Assembly (NCBI RefSeq): GCF_018595675.2 | Contig: NZ_CP092333.1 | Coordinates: forward strand, 768,001 to 832,000 | DNA length: 64,000 nt | Reading direction: 5' to 3' | From: Flavihumibacter fluvii | Lineage (GTDB): Bacteria; Bacteroidota; Bacteroidia; Chitinophagales; Chitinophagaceae | Shown here: in pieces, positions 10,901 to 19,579 of the stretch | Numbering within the stretch: position 1 is the first letter of the stretch | Layout: each line of letters opens with the position of its first letter | Notes under the pieces: model-generated | The model's database searches: none | Told to the model about the DNA's origin: nothing | What the model saw: the letters and a program-made list of their open reading frames with translations, nothing else | Position numbers and translations under genes: made by a program

Positions 10901-12960
10901 TCTACCTGAACACCGATGCTTTAAAAGGCTCCAACCTGGTCATCTCCAATAAGGGGGAATCCATCAGTATACTGGCTGACAGTGCTAACAACAGCGGATT
11001 GCCACTGACAATTCGCCTGGATGAATTCCGGTTGAAAAATGTGTCAGATATATTTGTTTCCGATACCAGCCTGGTAGAGGGCACTGTGAATGGAAATGTA
11101 TCGGTGCTGTCTTTTGCGCCCTTCCAGTTTACCAGCACACTGAAGGTTGACAGTTTGAAATTGAAAGAAATCAATGCAGGCACCCTGGTGGTGGATGTGC
11201 GGGAGGAAGTACCCAATGAAATGCTGATTGACCTAAGCCTGAAAGGAAGCAGTAATGATGTTGTTCTGAAAGGTAAATACCAGGCCAAAGAATCAGAAGC
11301 TGACCTGCATTTAAACATGGCGTCCTTTGACCTGCAAAATATAGCGCCCTTTGTTACAAAATACCTGGGAAAACTGGAGGGCCGGATCCAGGGAGACATA
11401 ACAGCAAAAGGAAATATCAGCGGACCGCAGATAAGGGGAAATTTGCGGACGGATTCAGTCGACCTGGTGTATAAAGATTTTGGAACGGCGGTAATGATCC
11501 CGTCGGGTGAGTTGTTATTCACTGAAGAAGGCTTGCGGTTTAACCAATTTGAATTCCTGGATAGTGCCGGGCATAAAGGCCGGATAGAAGGCGGGGTGGG
11601 CATGAAAAGCCTGGGTGAATACCAGATCGATACGAAAATAACCACCAACCGGTTTTTAGTGATCGACCGGAAAAGGCAGCCGGACCAGATGATCTTTGGC
11701 CCCACCTGGGCCGATGCACAGATTACGCTGAAAGGCAACCAGGACCTGGTAAATATTGAAGGCAATGTAAAAGTTATCGACAGTTCTAAGCTCACGTATA
11801 TCAACAGCTCAACAGGTGCATCGGGCCGCGGTGAAGGATTAATTGAGTTTTTTGATCCATCACATCCATTGGATACGCTGCTGAAAGCCCAGAAGAAGAC
11901 GTTGGCAGCCGGGCCAAAATTTGCGGTAAATACCTATATCAACGTAACACCAACCACCAAGGTCACGATTGTACTGGATGAGTATAGCGGGGACCAATTG
12001 GTGGTGCAGGGAACGGCCGCCCTGAATTTTTCGATGAGCGCAGGCGGCGCGATCAACCTGACCGGCAATTATGAAGTGGAAAAAGGGGACTACGACCTTT
12101 CGCTGGCCCAGCTGCTCAAGCGGAAATTCAGTATAGTAAAAGGCAGCAGGATCACCTGGAACGGCGATCCCTTAAAGGCAGAAATGAATATCACGGCGCT
12201 GTATAAAGTGCGGACAACAGCCGGCGAGCTGGTGAATGATATCCAGAACGTGCCGGGCATCGATAAACAAAAACTGAATTTTGAAGTTTACCTGATCCTT
12301 ACCAAAGAAATGCTGAAGCCGGATATTAATTTTCGGTTAGATATGCCTGAGAATGAACGCGATGCCTTTGACAGCAGGGTGTACAACCGGATCAGGCAGG
12401 TGAATTCCATACCTTCTGACCTGAATAAGCAGGTGATGGGTTTGCTGGCGCTTAACCATTTCATTTCAGATAACCCGTTTTCCAGTCTTTCCACTACGGG
12501 CAGCAGCATGGAAACGACGGTATATAATACAGCAGGCAAAATGCTGACCCAGGAGTTGACCGATCTTGTAGGCGGTGCAGTGAAGGGCGTAGATATAGAT
12601 TTTAACCTGGATATCAATGATGATTATACATCAAGCGGAACAGTAGAACGCACGACCGACCTGAAAATGGGCGTACGCAAGAGCCTTGCGGATAACCGGC
12701 TGCAGGTATATGTGGGCAGCACATTTGCACTGGAAGGCCATAACCAGAATGAAAATTCAGTAGCCGGAATTGCCGGTGATATTACCCTGGAGTATATGCT
12801 GACCAAGGATGGCCGGTACCGGATCAAAGGGTTCCGGATAAATGAAGAGGATATGACTTTCGAAGGCACCATTGTTAAAACCGGGGTCACTTTTGTAGTG
12901 GTGCTTGAATTCAATAAAATCAAGAACGCCTTTAAAAAGAAAAAGAACAGGGAAAATTAA
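7984..12960 (+). CDS. tamB: TamB-like translocation and assembly module protein
   Basis: 1658 residues. It starts with one membrane anchor (residues 11-32, LLGIFVTLLLLLLLVWG), followed by a very long beta-rich, AsmA/TamB-type repetitive body. The C-terminal DUF490 region includes GNYEVEKGDYDLSLAQLLKRK. Known role: an inner-membrane-anchored, periplasm-spanning groove protein working with the outer-membrane TamA/TamL partner in surface protein assembly and/or lipid transport. The stop overlaps the next start in TAATG, so translation is coupled to tamL. Confidence 0.93.
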   Translation: MQLKPRKILVRTAKWLLGIFVTLLLLLLLVWGVLQTRWGQNKLRQIGERYLQGKLKSRVTIGSVSIKWFSHIEIKDVYLEDLRKRPLLAVKRLDVEYDLSGIFDKRLSIPAIELEGTRVALYRSAIETRFNYNFILEAFSGTSTTLPDTTAKAFEIKPGKISIHQFSFLMDDQYGGQVIDVSLGNLLTDVDGFDLEQMQFHTKYLSTDSLRGIFGVTKKSGPSGKPGTTDTTTSPFRFGTDTVLLAHSNIRFSHEPDQFKLATAVGDLGGSALQFDLAQMHASARYIKLLDHTSSISMVSVPGAKEVAEPPTGVATKPFTFAVGKIDIDRNELQFDDNGQPKAAAASIDPAHLGIQGLRLQAEAVEYNGAVYAANILQFSLTEKSGFQLQAFNAKARYSDTGLALQGLVLRTPQNQFSGDAQMSYASLAEITSKPGSTRINLDLKKSRIQLDELLYFSPGLKQNKSFQPLLGKVFYINTRVDGQLNKLHIPELVMTQDRTRLLASADVYELPDIKKMRIDLRLKEFSGNRKDLLGFLPKNTIPDSLLHYIPESFRLTGSYRGTLNDLFADLKLTTTSGNVAVKGTLKNVSDPRQLIYDLDLQTEEIRLGELLQDSSLGNITARVKAKGKGTDIKTADADIQASVQKAQYGGYTYSEIDLDAKLHNNTIDANIDSRDPNLNLRSKTFYNMDKAHGSFTTATTIDRVDLFKLGLFKDTLTLSGKVDANIPQLDTAQVNGTALVSAVEMDYGGKQYRLDSVALSAVYANDTQSMEIHSPFADATLIGKYTLSSIPAAAKTIANRYLYTRTDKDTSFTRPMAAKLEANVHIADSLLGLLPGVKVLSPFSLTARIDTDSSILAFLTRINKLHYGDILFDSITLGGLYMPSRDSFQTMKYLAQVEHVTTPSFILEKSMVLGTIHHGVIEGKIELDGDDEKPRYIIPYTFTNNPGMPELKIGDSLLINRQGWAVNKDNIIYLNTDALKGSNLVISNKGESISILADSANNSGLPLTIRLDEFRLKNVSDIFVSDTSLVEGTVNGNVSVLSFAPFQFTSTLKVDSLKLKEINAGTLVVDVREEVPNEMLIDLSLKGSSNDVVLKGKYQAKESEADLHLNMASFDLQNIAPFVTKYLGKLEGRIQGDITAKGNISGPQIRGNLRTDSVDLVYKDFGTAVMIPSGELLFTEEGLRFNQFEFLDSAGHKGRIEGGVGMKSLGEYQIDTKITTNRFLVIDRKRQPDQMIFGPTWADAQITLKGNQDLVNIEGNVKVIDSSKLTYINSSTGASGRGEGLIEFFDPSHPLDTLLKAQKKTLAAGPKFAVNTYINVTPTTKVTIVLDEYSGDQLVVQGTAALNFSMSAGGAINLTGNYEVEKGDYDLSLAQLLKRKFSIVKGSRITWNGDPLKAEMNITALYKVRTTAGELVNDIQNVPGIDKQKLNFEVYLILTKEMLKPDINFRLDMPENERDAFDSRVYNRIRQVNSIPSDLNKQVMGLLALNHFISDNPFSSLSTTGSSMETTVYNTAGKMLTQELTDLVGGAVKGVDIDFNLDINDDYTSSGTVERTTDLKMGVRKSLADNRLQVYVGSTFALEGHNQNENSVAGIAGDITLEYMLTKDGRYRIKGFRINEEDMTFEGTIVKTGVTFVVVLEFNKIKNAFKKKKNREN

Positions 12961-15254
12961 TGCTGCAGCAAAGACCATATATGGACAAGTGGCATATAGT
13001 GCTAGTGATGGCCTTTGTAATGCTGAGTTCCTGCAGTGTTTATAAGACTGTTCCCGCTGAGGATTTCCTTTTTACGGGAGGAAAAGTTATGGCTGATACC
13101 GGGAAGCTGAATAAAGATATCAGGACGGACCTTGAAAAATTCATCAAGCCACCTCCCAATAGCAAACTCCTGGGGATACCCTTCAAGCTGCTGTTTTATA
13201 ATTCCGTAAAGGAACCGACAAAGTCCAAAGGGTATGCTTATAATGTTAGGAACAAATGGGGGCAGGCACCGGCATTATTAAGTGAAGTGAAAACGAAATC
13301 CATCGAAAAAAGGATGGAAGATGAGTTGTTCAATAAAGGCTATTTGCGTCCGGAAGTACATAACAAGGTGATAAAAAAAGGCCGGAAGGCCAGGGTGGAA
13401 TTTGGTGTCAGTCCCGGTGATCGATATACCATCAGGGAGATACATTATCCGGCTGACAGCTCTGTATTCGGGAAGCTGTTGCAGGCGACGGCGAAGGAAA
13501 GCCTTTTGCATACCGGCGATTATTTTGACCTGAAGCAATTCAGTGCAGAGCGGGAGCGGATGTCGAAGGAATTGAAGGAGAAAGGGTATTATTATTTTGA
13601 ACCTGACTACCTGCTGTATCGTGTCGATAGCCTGCACCAGGCGAAGGCCGATCTTTATGTAACCCTGAAAGATATGATACCGGCTGAGGCCAAGAAAGTG
13701 TGGCATATCGGCGGTATCACCATCTATGGGAACTACACCCTTGAACGGGATTCACTGATCATGCAGGATAGCGGCCGCCAGGAAAAACAATTTACGATCA
13801 TTGACAGAAGGAATAATTACAGGACCAGCCTGTATGAGCGGGCCATACCCATCAGGCAGGGCCAGCTCTATGCTACATCAATGCATAGCCTCACTATTGA
13901 AAGGCTGATGAACCTGAATACTTACCGGTTTGTAAAAATGGCCTTCACCCCTGTACCGGATAGTATAACACCCATCCTGAATACCCGGATATTCCTTAGT
14001 CCGGCGAAGAAACAAACCATGCGGTTTGAAATATCGGGCAATACCAAATCGAATAACTATGTGGGGTCAGAGATTTCCGTGACGTACAAGAATGTGAACC
14101 TGAACCGGGGGGCAGAGATCTTTGATTTTAAAATCACGGGCGGGTTTGATGTACAGGTGGGTGGGCAGCAGGCTTCTGAAAATGCCTATTCCTTAACCGC
14201 TGAAATGAATTTATATGTGCCGCAACTGATCCCCGGATTACGGATCAATACGATGAATAATCCATACCTGCCCCGGACCGTAATTACGCCGGCCATTGAG
14301 TATTTTCAAAAGACCGACCTGTATACGATGCGGTCGATACGGTTTTCATATGGCTATATCTGGAAACGCGGCAAGTCGATTGAGCAAAACCTGAAACTGC
14401 TGCACATCAATGGTGTGGATCCCATTAATACCACCCCGAAATTCGATAGTATGATGGCCACGGATGCTTCGCTTAAGGCCGCTTTTGAAAAGCAGATCAT
14501 CATTGGAACGCGGTATTTATTTCAATACAATAATACCTACCGGGCGAAGTCAAGATTCAATTATGCATTTGATGGCGGCATCAATACTTCGGGTAATATA
14601 GCCGGTTTATTTGTACAACCAAAGGGCGATACAGCCGGTTCAAAACAGGTATTTAATGTACCCCTGTCACAGTTTATCAGGTTCCAGGCCGACCTGCGTG
14701 GTTATTGGCGGTTTGCACCAAAATTAACCTGGGCCAACCGGATTATTGGCGGGGTGGGATTTGCCTATGGGAACAGTTCGAATATGCCCTATTCGGAACA
14801 GTTCTTCATTGGGGGAAGCAGCAGTCTCAGGGCGTTCCGGGCCAGGACATTAGGACCTGGAAGTTATCATACTGAAGAATCCGTGTATAATGCCAATGAG
14901 TCGGGCGATATAAAAATGGAATTCAATTCAGAGTTACGGTATAATATGAGCCGGTTCGTGAAGCTTGCTGTATTTGTGGATGCGGGAAATATCTGGTATC
15001 GGAAAGAAGTGCCTGATAAGCCCGGTGCCAGCCTTGAGCGTGGGGAGTTATTCAAAGAGACAGCGGTAGGCACGGGACTTGGCCTGCGGTTCGATGCATC
15101 CGTGCTGGTGGTCAGGTTTGACCTGGCCATGCCGCTGCGCAAACCCTGGTACCCCGAGGGGGAACGCTGGGTGATTAACCAGGTCAATTTTGGTGACTCG
15201 GACTGGCGTAAGGAAAATCTGGTACTGAATATTGGAATTGGTTATCCGTTTTAA
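12960..15254 (+). CDS. tamL: TamL, BamA/TamA-family outer-membrane lipoprotein
   Basis: 764 residues. The N-terminus carries a lipobox (VMLSSCSVYK), the feature that separates Bacteroidota TamL from TamA. POTRA-like domains follow, including IHYPADSSVFGKLLQ and IWHIGGITIYGNYTLERDS-type segments. The C-terminal Omp85 barrel includes the conserved FIGGSSSLRAFRARTLGPGS turn and ends in an aromatic residue (GIGYPF). The start overlaps the tamB stop by one base, consistent with one operon and one complex. Its 3' end overlaps the convergent protease gene by 4 bp. Confidence 0.93.
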   Translation: MLQQRPYMDKWHIVLVMAFVMLSSCSVYKTVPAEDFLFTGGKVMADTGKLNKDIRTDLEKFIKPPPNSKLLGIPFKLLFYNSVKEPTKSKGYAYNVRNKWGQAPALLSEVKTKSIEKRMEDELFNKGYLRPEVHNKVIKKGRKARVEFGVSPGDRYTIREIHYPADSSVFGKLLQATAKESLLHTGDYFDLKQFSAERERMSKELKEKGYYYFEPDYLLYRVDSLHQAKADLYVTLKDMIPAEAKKVWHIGGITIYGNYTLERDSLIMQDSGRQEKQFTIIDRRNNYRTSLYERAIPIRQGQLYATSMHSLTIERLMNLNTYRFVKMAFTPVPDSITPILNTRIFLSPAKKQTMRFEISGNTKSNNYVGSEISVTYKNVNLNRGAEIFDFKITGGFDVQVGGQQASENAYSLTAEMNLYVPQLIPGLRINTMNNPYLPRTVITPAIEYFQKTDLYTMRSIRFSYGYIWKRGKSIEQNLKLLHINGVDPINTTPKFDSMMATDASLKAAFEKQIIIGTRYLFQYNNTYRAKSRFNYAFDGGINTSGNIAGLFVQPKGDTAGSKQVFNVPLSQFIRFQADLRGYWRFAPKLTWANRIIGGVGFAYGNSSNMPYSEQFFIGGSSSLRAFRARTLGPGSYHTEESVYNANESGDIKMEFNSELRYNMSRFVKLAVFVDAGNIWYRKEVPDKPGASLERGELFKETAVGTGLGLRFDASVLVVRFDLAMPLRKPWYPEGERWVINQVNFGDSDWRKENLVLNIGIGYPF

Positions 15255-18200
15255 TATTTAAAAGATTTATCGGGATGCGGTGGCGCTTTCGGTACATCAA
15301 CAGGTTCGGCCTTGATCTTTTTCTGCAGGTAGTCGAGGGCGAATTCCAGTTGCGCATCTTTCCCTTTATAGGTTTCGAAAGGCAGGTTATCGACAACGAT
15401 ATCCGGTTCAACGCCATGGCCTTCGATCAGCCATTTCCCTTCCGGTCCATAGACCCCGAATTCAGCAGCGGTAGCGATACCATTATCCACCAAACGGTTG
15501 CTGCTGCTGAGCCAGATCTCACCGCCCCAGGTGCGCATGCCGATTACTTTACCTAAACCGAGCCTGCGGAAACCTTCGGCCACGGCTTCGCCATCGGAGG
15601 AGGTCACCTGGTCTACGAGGATCACCATATGGCCACGGAAAGCATAATGCATGTTCCAGGAAGGTCCGCCGGTGCGGCCCTGCCAATACATCCAGGCTTT
15701 GCGCATGAGTTTTTCCAGTACCCAGGCATCGATATTGCCGCCGAAATTATGGCGCACGTCGATGATCAGGCCCTTGCGGGTGAAGACCGGATAGAATTGT
15801 TTTACGAATTCATCCATGTTATCGCCGCTCATGGCTTTGAGGTGCAGGTAGCCGATCTCGTTATTGCTGGCCGTGTCAACTTTCCAGCGGTTGGACAGTT
15901 CCCATTCATTGTACCGCAATCTGTAATCTTCGTAGGCAGCGCAGGGATTGACCACCTGTTCGAAAGGCTGGTTGTTGCTGTTCAGGAGGCTGAGTTTAAC
16001 CGGGATATGGACCTTGTTGGCGAGCAGTTCGGCAATATCGGTTGAGCCTGCCAGTGAGACATTATTCACGGCAGTAATGATGTCGCCTTCCCTGATGTGC
16101 AAATGCGGTTTGGCCAATGGGGAGGACTCGGCCGGGAAGTCCGGATCGCTTTTATAAATGTGTTGGATAAGCAAGCCGCGGCTGGTCTTTTTCAGTTGAG
16201 CGCCGAGGAGGCCAATGGGAATCCGGTCTGGCGAGGTACGTTTTTCGCCACCATATACGAAAGTATGCAGGGCTGACAGTTCGCCCACCATTTGAGCGAG
16301 CAGGTCATCCAGTTCGTAGCGGTCGGTGATGCGCTCCACCAGGGGTTCGTATTGTTTGCGGATCGCGAGCCAATCCACTTTATGCAGGTCGCGGTCGTAG
16401 AAATAATCACGTTCCATGAGCCAGGCGTCGACGAACATTTGTTTCCAGTCCTGCTGCGGGTTCACCACGAAGTTCCAGTTATCGAGTTGAAGTTTGGATT
16501 TATCGGCATCGGGTTTCTGGCCGTTTGCGTCGGCGATGGCGATGTTTTTATTGGTGTAGAAAATGAGCAGTTTTTTATGGTTGCCGGAAAGGGTGTAGCC
16601 CATGACTTTGTCAGCAATTTCAATGGGTTCATATTTTTTGCTCTCTTCAATTTTAAGGGCAAAAAGTTTAGCGCCGAATTCGTCGGAAAGTTCATCCCTG
16701 TCGAGCCAATAGAGGAAGCCATCGCCGATAGAGAGGCTATTGAAGTTGCCGCTTTTGGTCGGCACCTGGAAGACAGATTGGCTGGCGGTGGTCCAGTCGA
16801 TGGTTTTAGCAGTTGGAGGCGGGGTCTTTTTATTCTTTTTGCCCCTGGGCTCGTCGGGATTTTTGGGTGCGGGATTATACAGGGAATCGCTGAGCCAGGA
16901 ATCGGTAGCCAGGAAAGGGAATTTCGCTGCGGTATCCAGGCGCAGGGCGAAGATATTAGCCGTTTCGGTGTAGAGCGGTTCCGGTTGCCGGGAACCCCAG
17001 GGTGAGCCAACTTTTGTTTTCAGGTTGCGTTCGGAAATAAAGTAGAGCCAGCTGCTATCGGCCGACCAGGCGGGGTTGTAGCTGTTAAGGCGGTCCGTGG
17101 TGATGGGCCGCATTTTTTTGGTGGCCATGTCAACGATGCAGACCTGGGTTGCCAGGTTAGCGAGACCGTGCGTGAAGTTCAGGAAGCGGCTGTCGGTGGA
17201 CCAGCCCAGGTCGAAGAGGCCGCTGTAGGCGCTATCGTAGCGGAACAGTGTAGCGCCGTTATTGATGTCGATGATGCGCAGCACATCATTCTTGTCTGTA
17301 TATGCGATAAATTTTTCGTTAGGAGAAACGATATAGCTGGTGATAATGGTTTTGGAATTGCGGGTGATCTGGCGGGAGCTGTCGGAGCCATCGGCGTTCA
17401 CTTTCCAGAGTTCGTATTCACCGCTTTCATCGGAGAGCACGGCCATGGAGCGGTCGTTAATAAAGTGGGCCGCTTTGAAACGGATACCACTCTTGCGGCT
17501 GATCTCGATCCAGCGGTCACTTTTAGCGGGAGAAACGAAGAGGCGGCCGCGGCTGATGATGCTGGCGTAGTTGCCATTGGGAGAAAGGTCGGCTTCGGTG
17601 ATGGCGTTCACCGGGCTTTTGATCCAGCGCGGTTTGCGTTGGTCGAAGTCGGACTGGAGGGAAATATCGAGCAGGGATTCTTTGTTGGAGCTGATGTCGA
17701 AGCGCCAGATATCGGCGCCTTTCTGGTAGACGATGGTATTGCTGTAGATGTAAGGCGTCTGGAGGTCCCATCCTTTAGAGAAGGTCTTTTGTTGCAGGTC
17801 TTTGCCGTTTTTGTCCATGGACCAGAGGTTCATGGTGCCGTCGCGGTCGGAGAGGAAGAAGATGCGGTTATCGGCGACCATGGGGCAGGTGCTGGTGCCG
17901 TCGAAATCGGCGGTGAGGTTAATAGCTTCCGATTTACCATTGAAGGACCAGATCTGTTCGATGAAGCCGCCTTTATAGCGTTTTGTTTTGGAGCCCTGGT
18001 TCGGGAAGCGGGTGAAGAACAAGGTGCCGCTGTTGTCGTAGGCGCCGAGAGAAGCCTGCCAGAGCGGGATAGGTTCAGCGATACCGGTTGCAGGGTCCAG
18101 TTTGATCAGTTGCGGGGTAGGCAGCTGGCTGTAGCGGCTGCTGCGGTAGAGGATTTTGCCGTCTGGGGTAAATCCGGAGACGTTGATGGAGTAGCCATCG

Positions 18201-18547
18201 AAGTCGTAGGTAAGTCTTTTAGGTACGCCGCCATTGACGGGCATGCTATAGAGTTCGTTGATGCCTTCGTATTCAGCCGTGAATACGAGGGTTGTGCCAT
18301 CGGGTGAGAAGACCGCGTTGGATTCCATACCAGGATGGGTGGTTAGCCTGGCGGAGGTGCCGGACCTGAGGTCATATTTCCAGAGGTCACCTTCGGCGGT
18401 AAAGACAACGGTATTCTGGAAGATGGCGGGGTTGCGGTAGTAGCCTTTTTGCTGGGCCTTTGAAGTAGTAGTTAGACAGAGGGCAGCAATGGGCAGCAGG
18501 AAAGATTTTAATAACATAGAAGAAACTTGAAATAAGATTTTGCGCAT
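15251..18547 (-). CDS. Tricorn-like S41 family protease with WD40/TolB-type propeller
   Basis: About 1098 residues. I prefer ATG 18547 (MRKILF...), which gives a normal signal peptide ending in SKAQQ; the frame is open to an ATG at 18580. The first 550 residues contain beta-propeller repeats (FSPDGTTLVFTAEYEG, FLSDRDGTMNLWSMD, SADSSWLYFISERN). A tricorn core, a PDZ domain (IREGDIITAVNNVSL) and a C-terminal S41 catalytic domain follow (LIIDVRHNFGGNIDAWV, then VTSSDGEAVAEGFRRLGLG with the nucleophile region). Known role: a peptidase degrading oligopeptides. The signal peptide places it in the periplasm or secreted. Confidence 0.93.
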   Translation of the reverse strand: MRKILFQVSSMLLKSFLLPIAALCLTTTSKAQQKGYYRNPAIFQNTVVFTAEGDLWKYDLRSGTSARLTTHPGMESNAVFSPDGTTLVFTAEYEGINELYSMPVNGGVPKRLTYDFDGYSINVSGFTPDGKILYRSSRYSQLPTPQLIKLDPATGIAEPIPLWQASLGAYDNSGTLFFTRFPNQGSKTKRYKGGFIEQIWSFNGKSEAINLTADFDGTSTCPMVADNRIFFLSDRDGTMNLWSMDKNGKDLQQKTFSKGWDLQTPYIYSNTIVYQKGADIWRFDISSNKESLLDISLQSDFDQRKPRWIKSPVNAITEADLSPNGNYASIISRGRLFVSPAKSDRWIEISRKSGIRFKAAHFINDRSMAVLSDESGEYELWKVNADGSDSSRQITRNSKTIITSYIVSPNEKFIAYTDKNDVLRIIDINNGATLFRYDSAYSGLFDLGWSTDSRFLNFTHGLANLATQVCIVDMATKKMRPITTDRLNSYNPAWSADSSWLYFISERNLKTKVGSPWGSRQPEPLYTETANIFALRLDTAAKFPFLATDSWLSDSLYNPAPKNPDEPRGKKNKKTPPPTAKTIDWTTASQSVFQVPTKSGNFNSLSIGDGFLYWLDRDELSDEFGAKLFALKIEESKKYEPIEIADKVMGYTLSGNHKKLLIFYTNKNIAIADANGQKPDADKSKLQLDNWNFVVNPQQDWKQMFVDAWLMERDYFYDRDLHKVDWLAIRKQYEPLVERITDRYELDDLLAQMVGELSALHTFVYGGEKRTSPDRIPIGLLGAQLKKTSRGLLIQHIYKSDPDFPAESSPLAKPHLHIREGDIITAVNNVSLAGSTDIAELLANKVHIPVKLSLLNSNNQPFEQVVNPCAAYEDYRLRYNEWELSNRWKVDTASNNEIGYLHLKAMSGDNMDEFVKQFYPVFTRKGLIIDVRHNFGGNIDAWVLEKLMRKAWMYWQGRTGGPSWNMHYAFRGHMVILVDQVTSSDGEAVAEGFRRLGLGKVIGMRTWGGEIWLSSSNRLVDNGIATAAEFGVYGPEGKWLIEGHGVEPDIVVDNLPFETYKGKDAQLEFALDYLQKKIKAEPVDVPKAPPHPDKSFKY

Positions 18548-18868
18548 ACTCGTGATACAGAAAAATAAGGCATTATTCATGTAAAATAGATTTTTAAAGG
18601 ATCACCGTAAAAAACTTGCCATAATCGGTGTTTTCACGGGTTGTGCGGGAAATAATAGCGGCTATATTTGTTAGTAATAGAATGGCTTGCAAAACTGCCG
18701 GGCCATGGTTATATTCGGATATGGTTTGCCGGGGCTTGTCCGATGTGACTGAGCAGGCGAAGCTTTTAGCGGCAGCAGGAAAAGAGGAGGCGGGTATGGG
18801 AGAAAAGCGGGTAGGCTTAACCGGCATGCATAGAGCGGGAGGCTGCGCCAGGCGGCCATCGTTACCAG

Positions 18869-19579
18869 GTGCCGAAAGTAATTGCGATAAATGCGCCGGC
18901 CCTGCGGGAAATGGAGCAGACCCTGATCTTAAAAGGGTATAGTGCCAGTACGCGGAAGACCTGTATGAATGAATTCCGGGTATTCCTGGCAACCATTAAA
19001 GACCACGCGGTGGCCGATTTTTCCGTGGCGCGGTTAAAAGTTTACCTCAAGTATTGTTTTACGGAGTTAAAGCTGACGGAGCATACGATCCACAGCCGGA
19101 TCAATGCGTTGAAGTTTTATTATGAGCAGGTATTGGGGCGTGAGAAATTCTTTTTGGACGTACCGCGACCGATGCGGCCGATGGAGTTGCCGAAGTTGTT
19201 GAATGAGGGCGAGTTGTCGCGGTTGTTCAATTCACTGGACAATAAGAAGCACAAGGCGATGTTATTTACGGCTTACAGTGCCGGGTTGCGGGTGAGTGAG
19301 GTTACGGGAACGGCCTATCCCACGCGGACGGTGCAGCAGATCTTTTCGAATGCCAAGCATAAGGCCGGAATACTAAAGGCGGTGGGTGTGCACAGTTTGC
19401 GGCATAGTTTTGCAACGCATTTATTGGATAAGGGGGTAGATATCCGGTATATCAAGGATATTTTAGGGCATTTTAATATCAAGACGACAGAGCGGTACCT
19501 GCATGTAAGCAAGAAGCAGTTGGTGAATATAGTGAGTCCGTTTGATGACCTGATGAAAGGTGGCGGGGTGGAGTGGTAA
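18869..19579 (+). pseudogene. Tyrosine recombinase with internal deletion, at the head of the cassette array
   Basis: 236 residues from GTG 18869. The N-terminal SAM-like core-binding domain (LKGYSASTRKTCMNEFRVFL) and catalytic pieces are clear: box I Arg in YSAGLRVSEV, box II HSLRHSFATHLL, LGH, and catalytic Tyr in TTERYLHVS. Between VSEV and the segment YPTRTVQQIF about 60 residues are missing compared with Bacteroidota recombinases as I know them, including the beta-hairpin that carries the catalytic Lys. The N-terminal extension also looks cut: the frame opens only after 18820. I call it a damaged gene, though the deletion is in frame and a protein could still be made. It is co-directional with the array and ends 1164 bp before the first cassette boundary. 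It lacks the extra helix typical of IntI, although that could have lain in the deleted part. Confidence 0.75.

Noticed and set aside
17168-18307. Long + strand frame of 379 codons opposite the tricorn-like protease
   Set aside because: It is the antisense shadow of a well-supported propeller/protease gene; its product is low-complexity V/A/G/E with no domain.
18869-19579. Intact integron integrase IntI
   Set aside because: The IntI-specific helix is not visible and about 60 residues of the catalytic domain are missing; it can only be called a related, damaged tyrosine recombinase.
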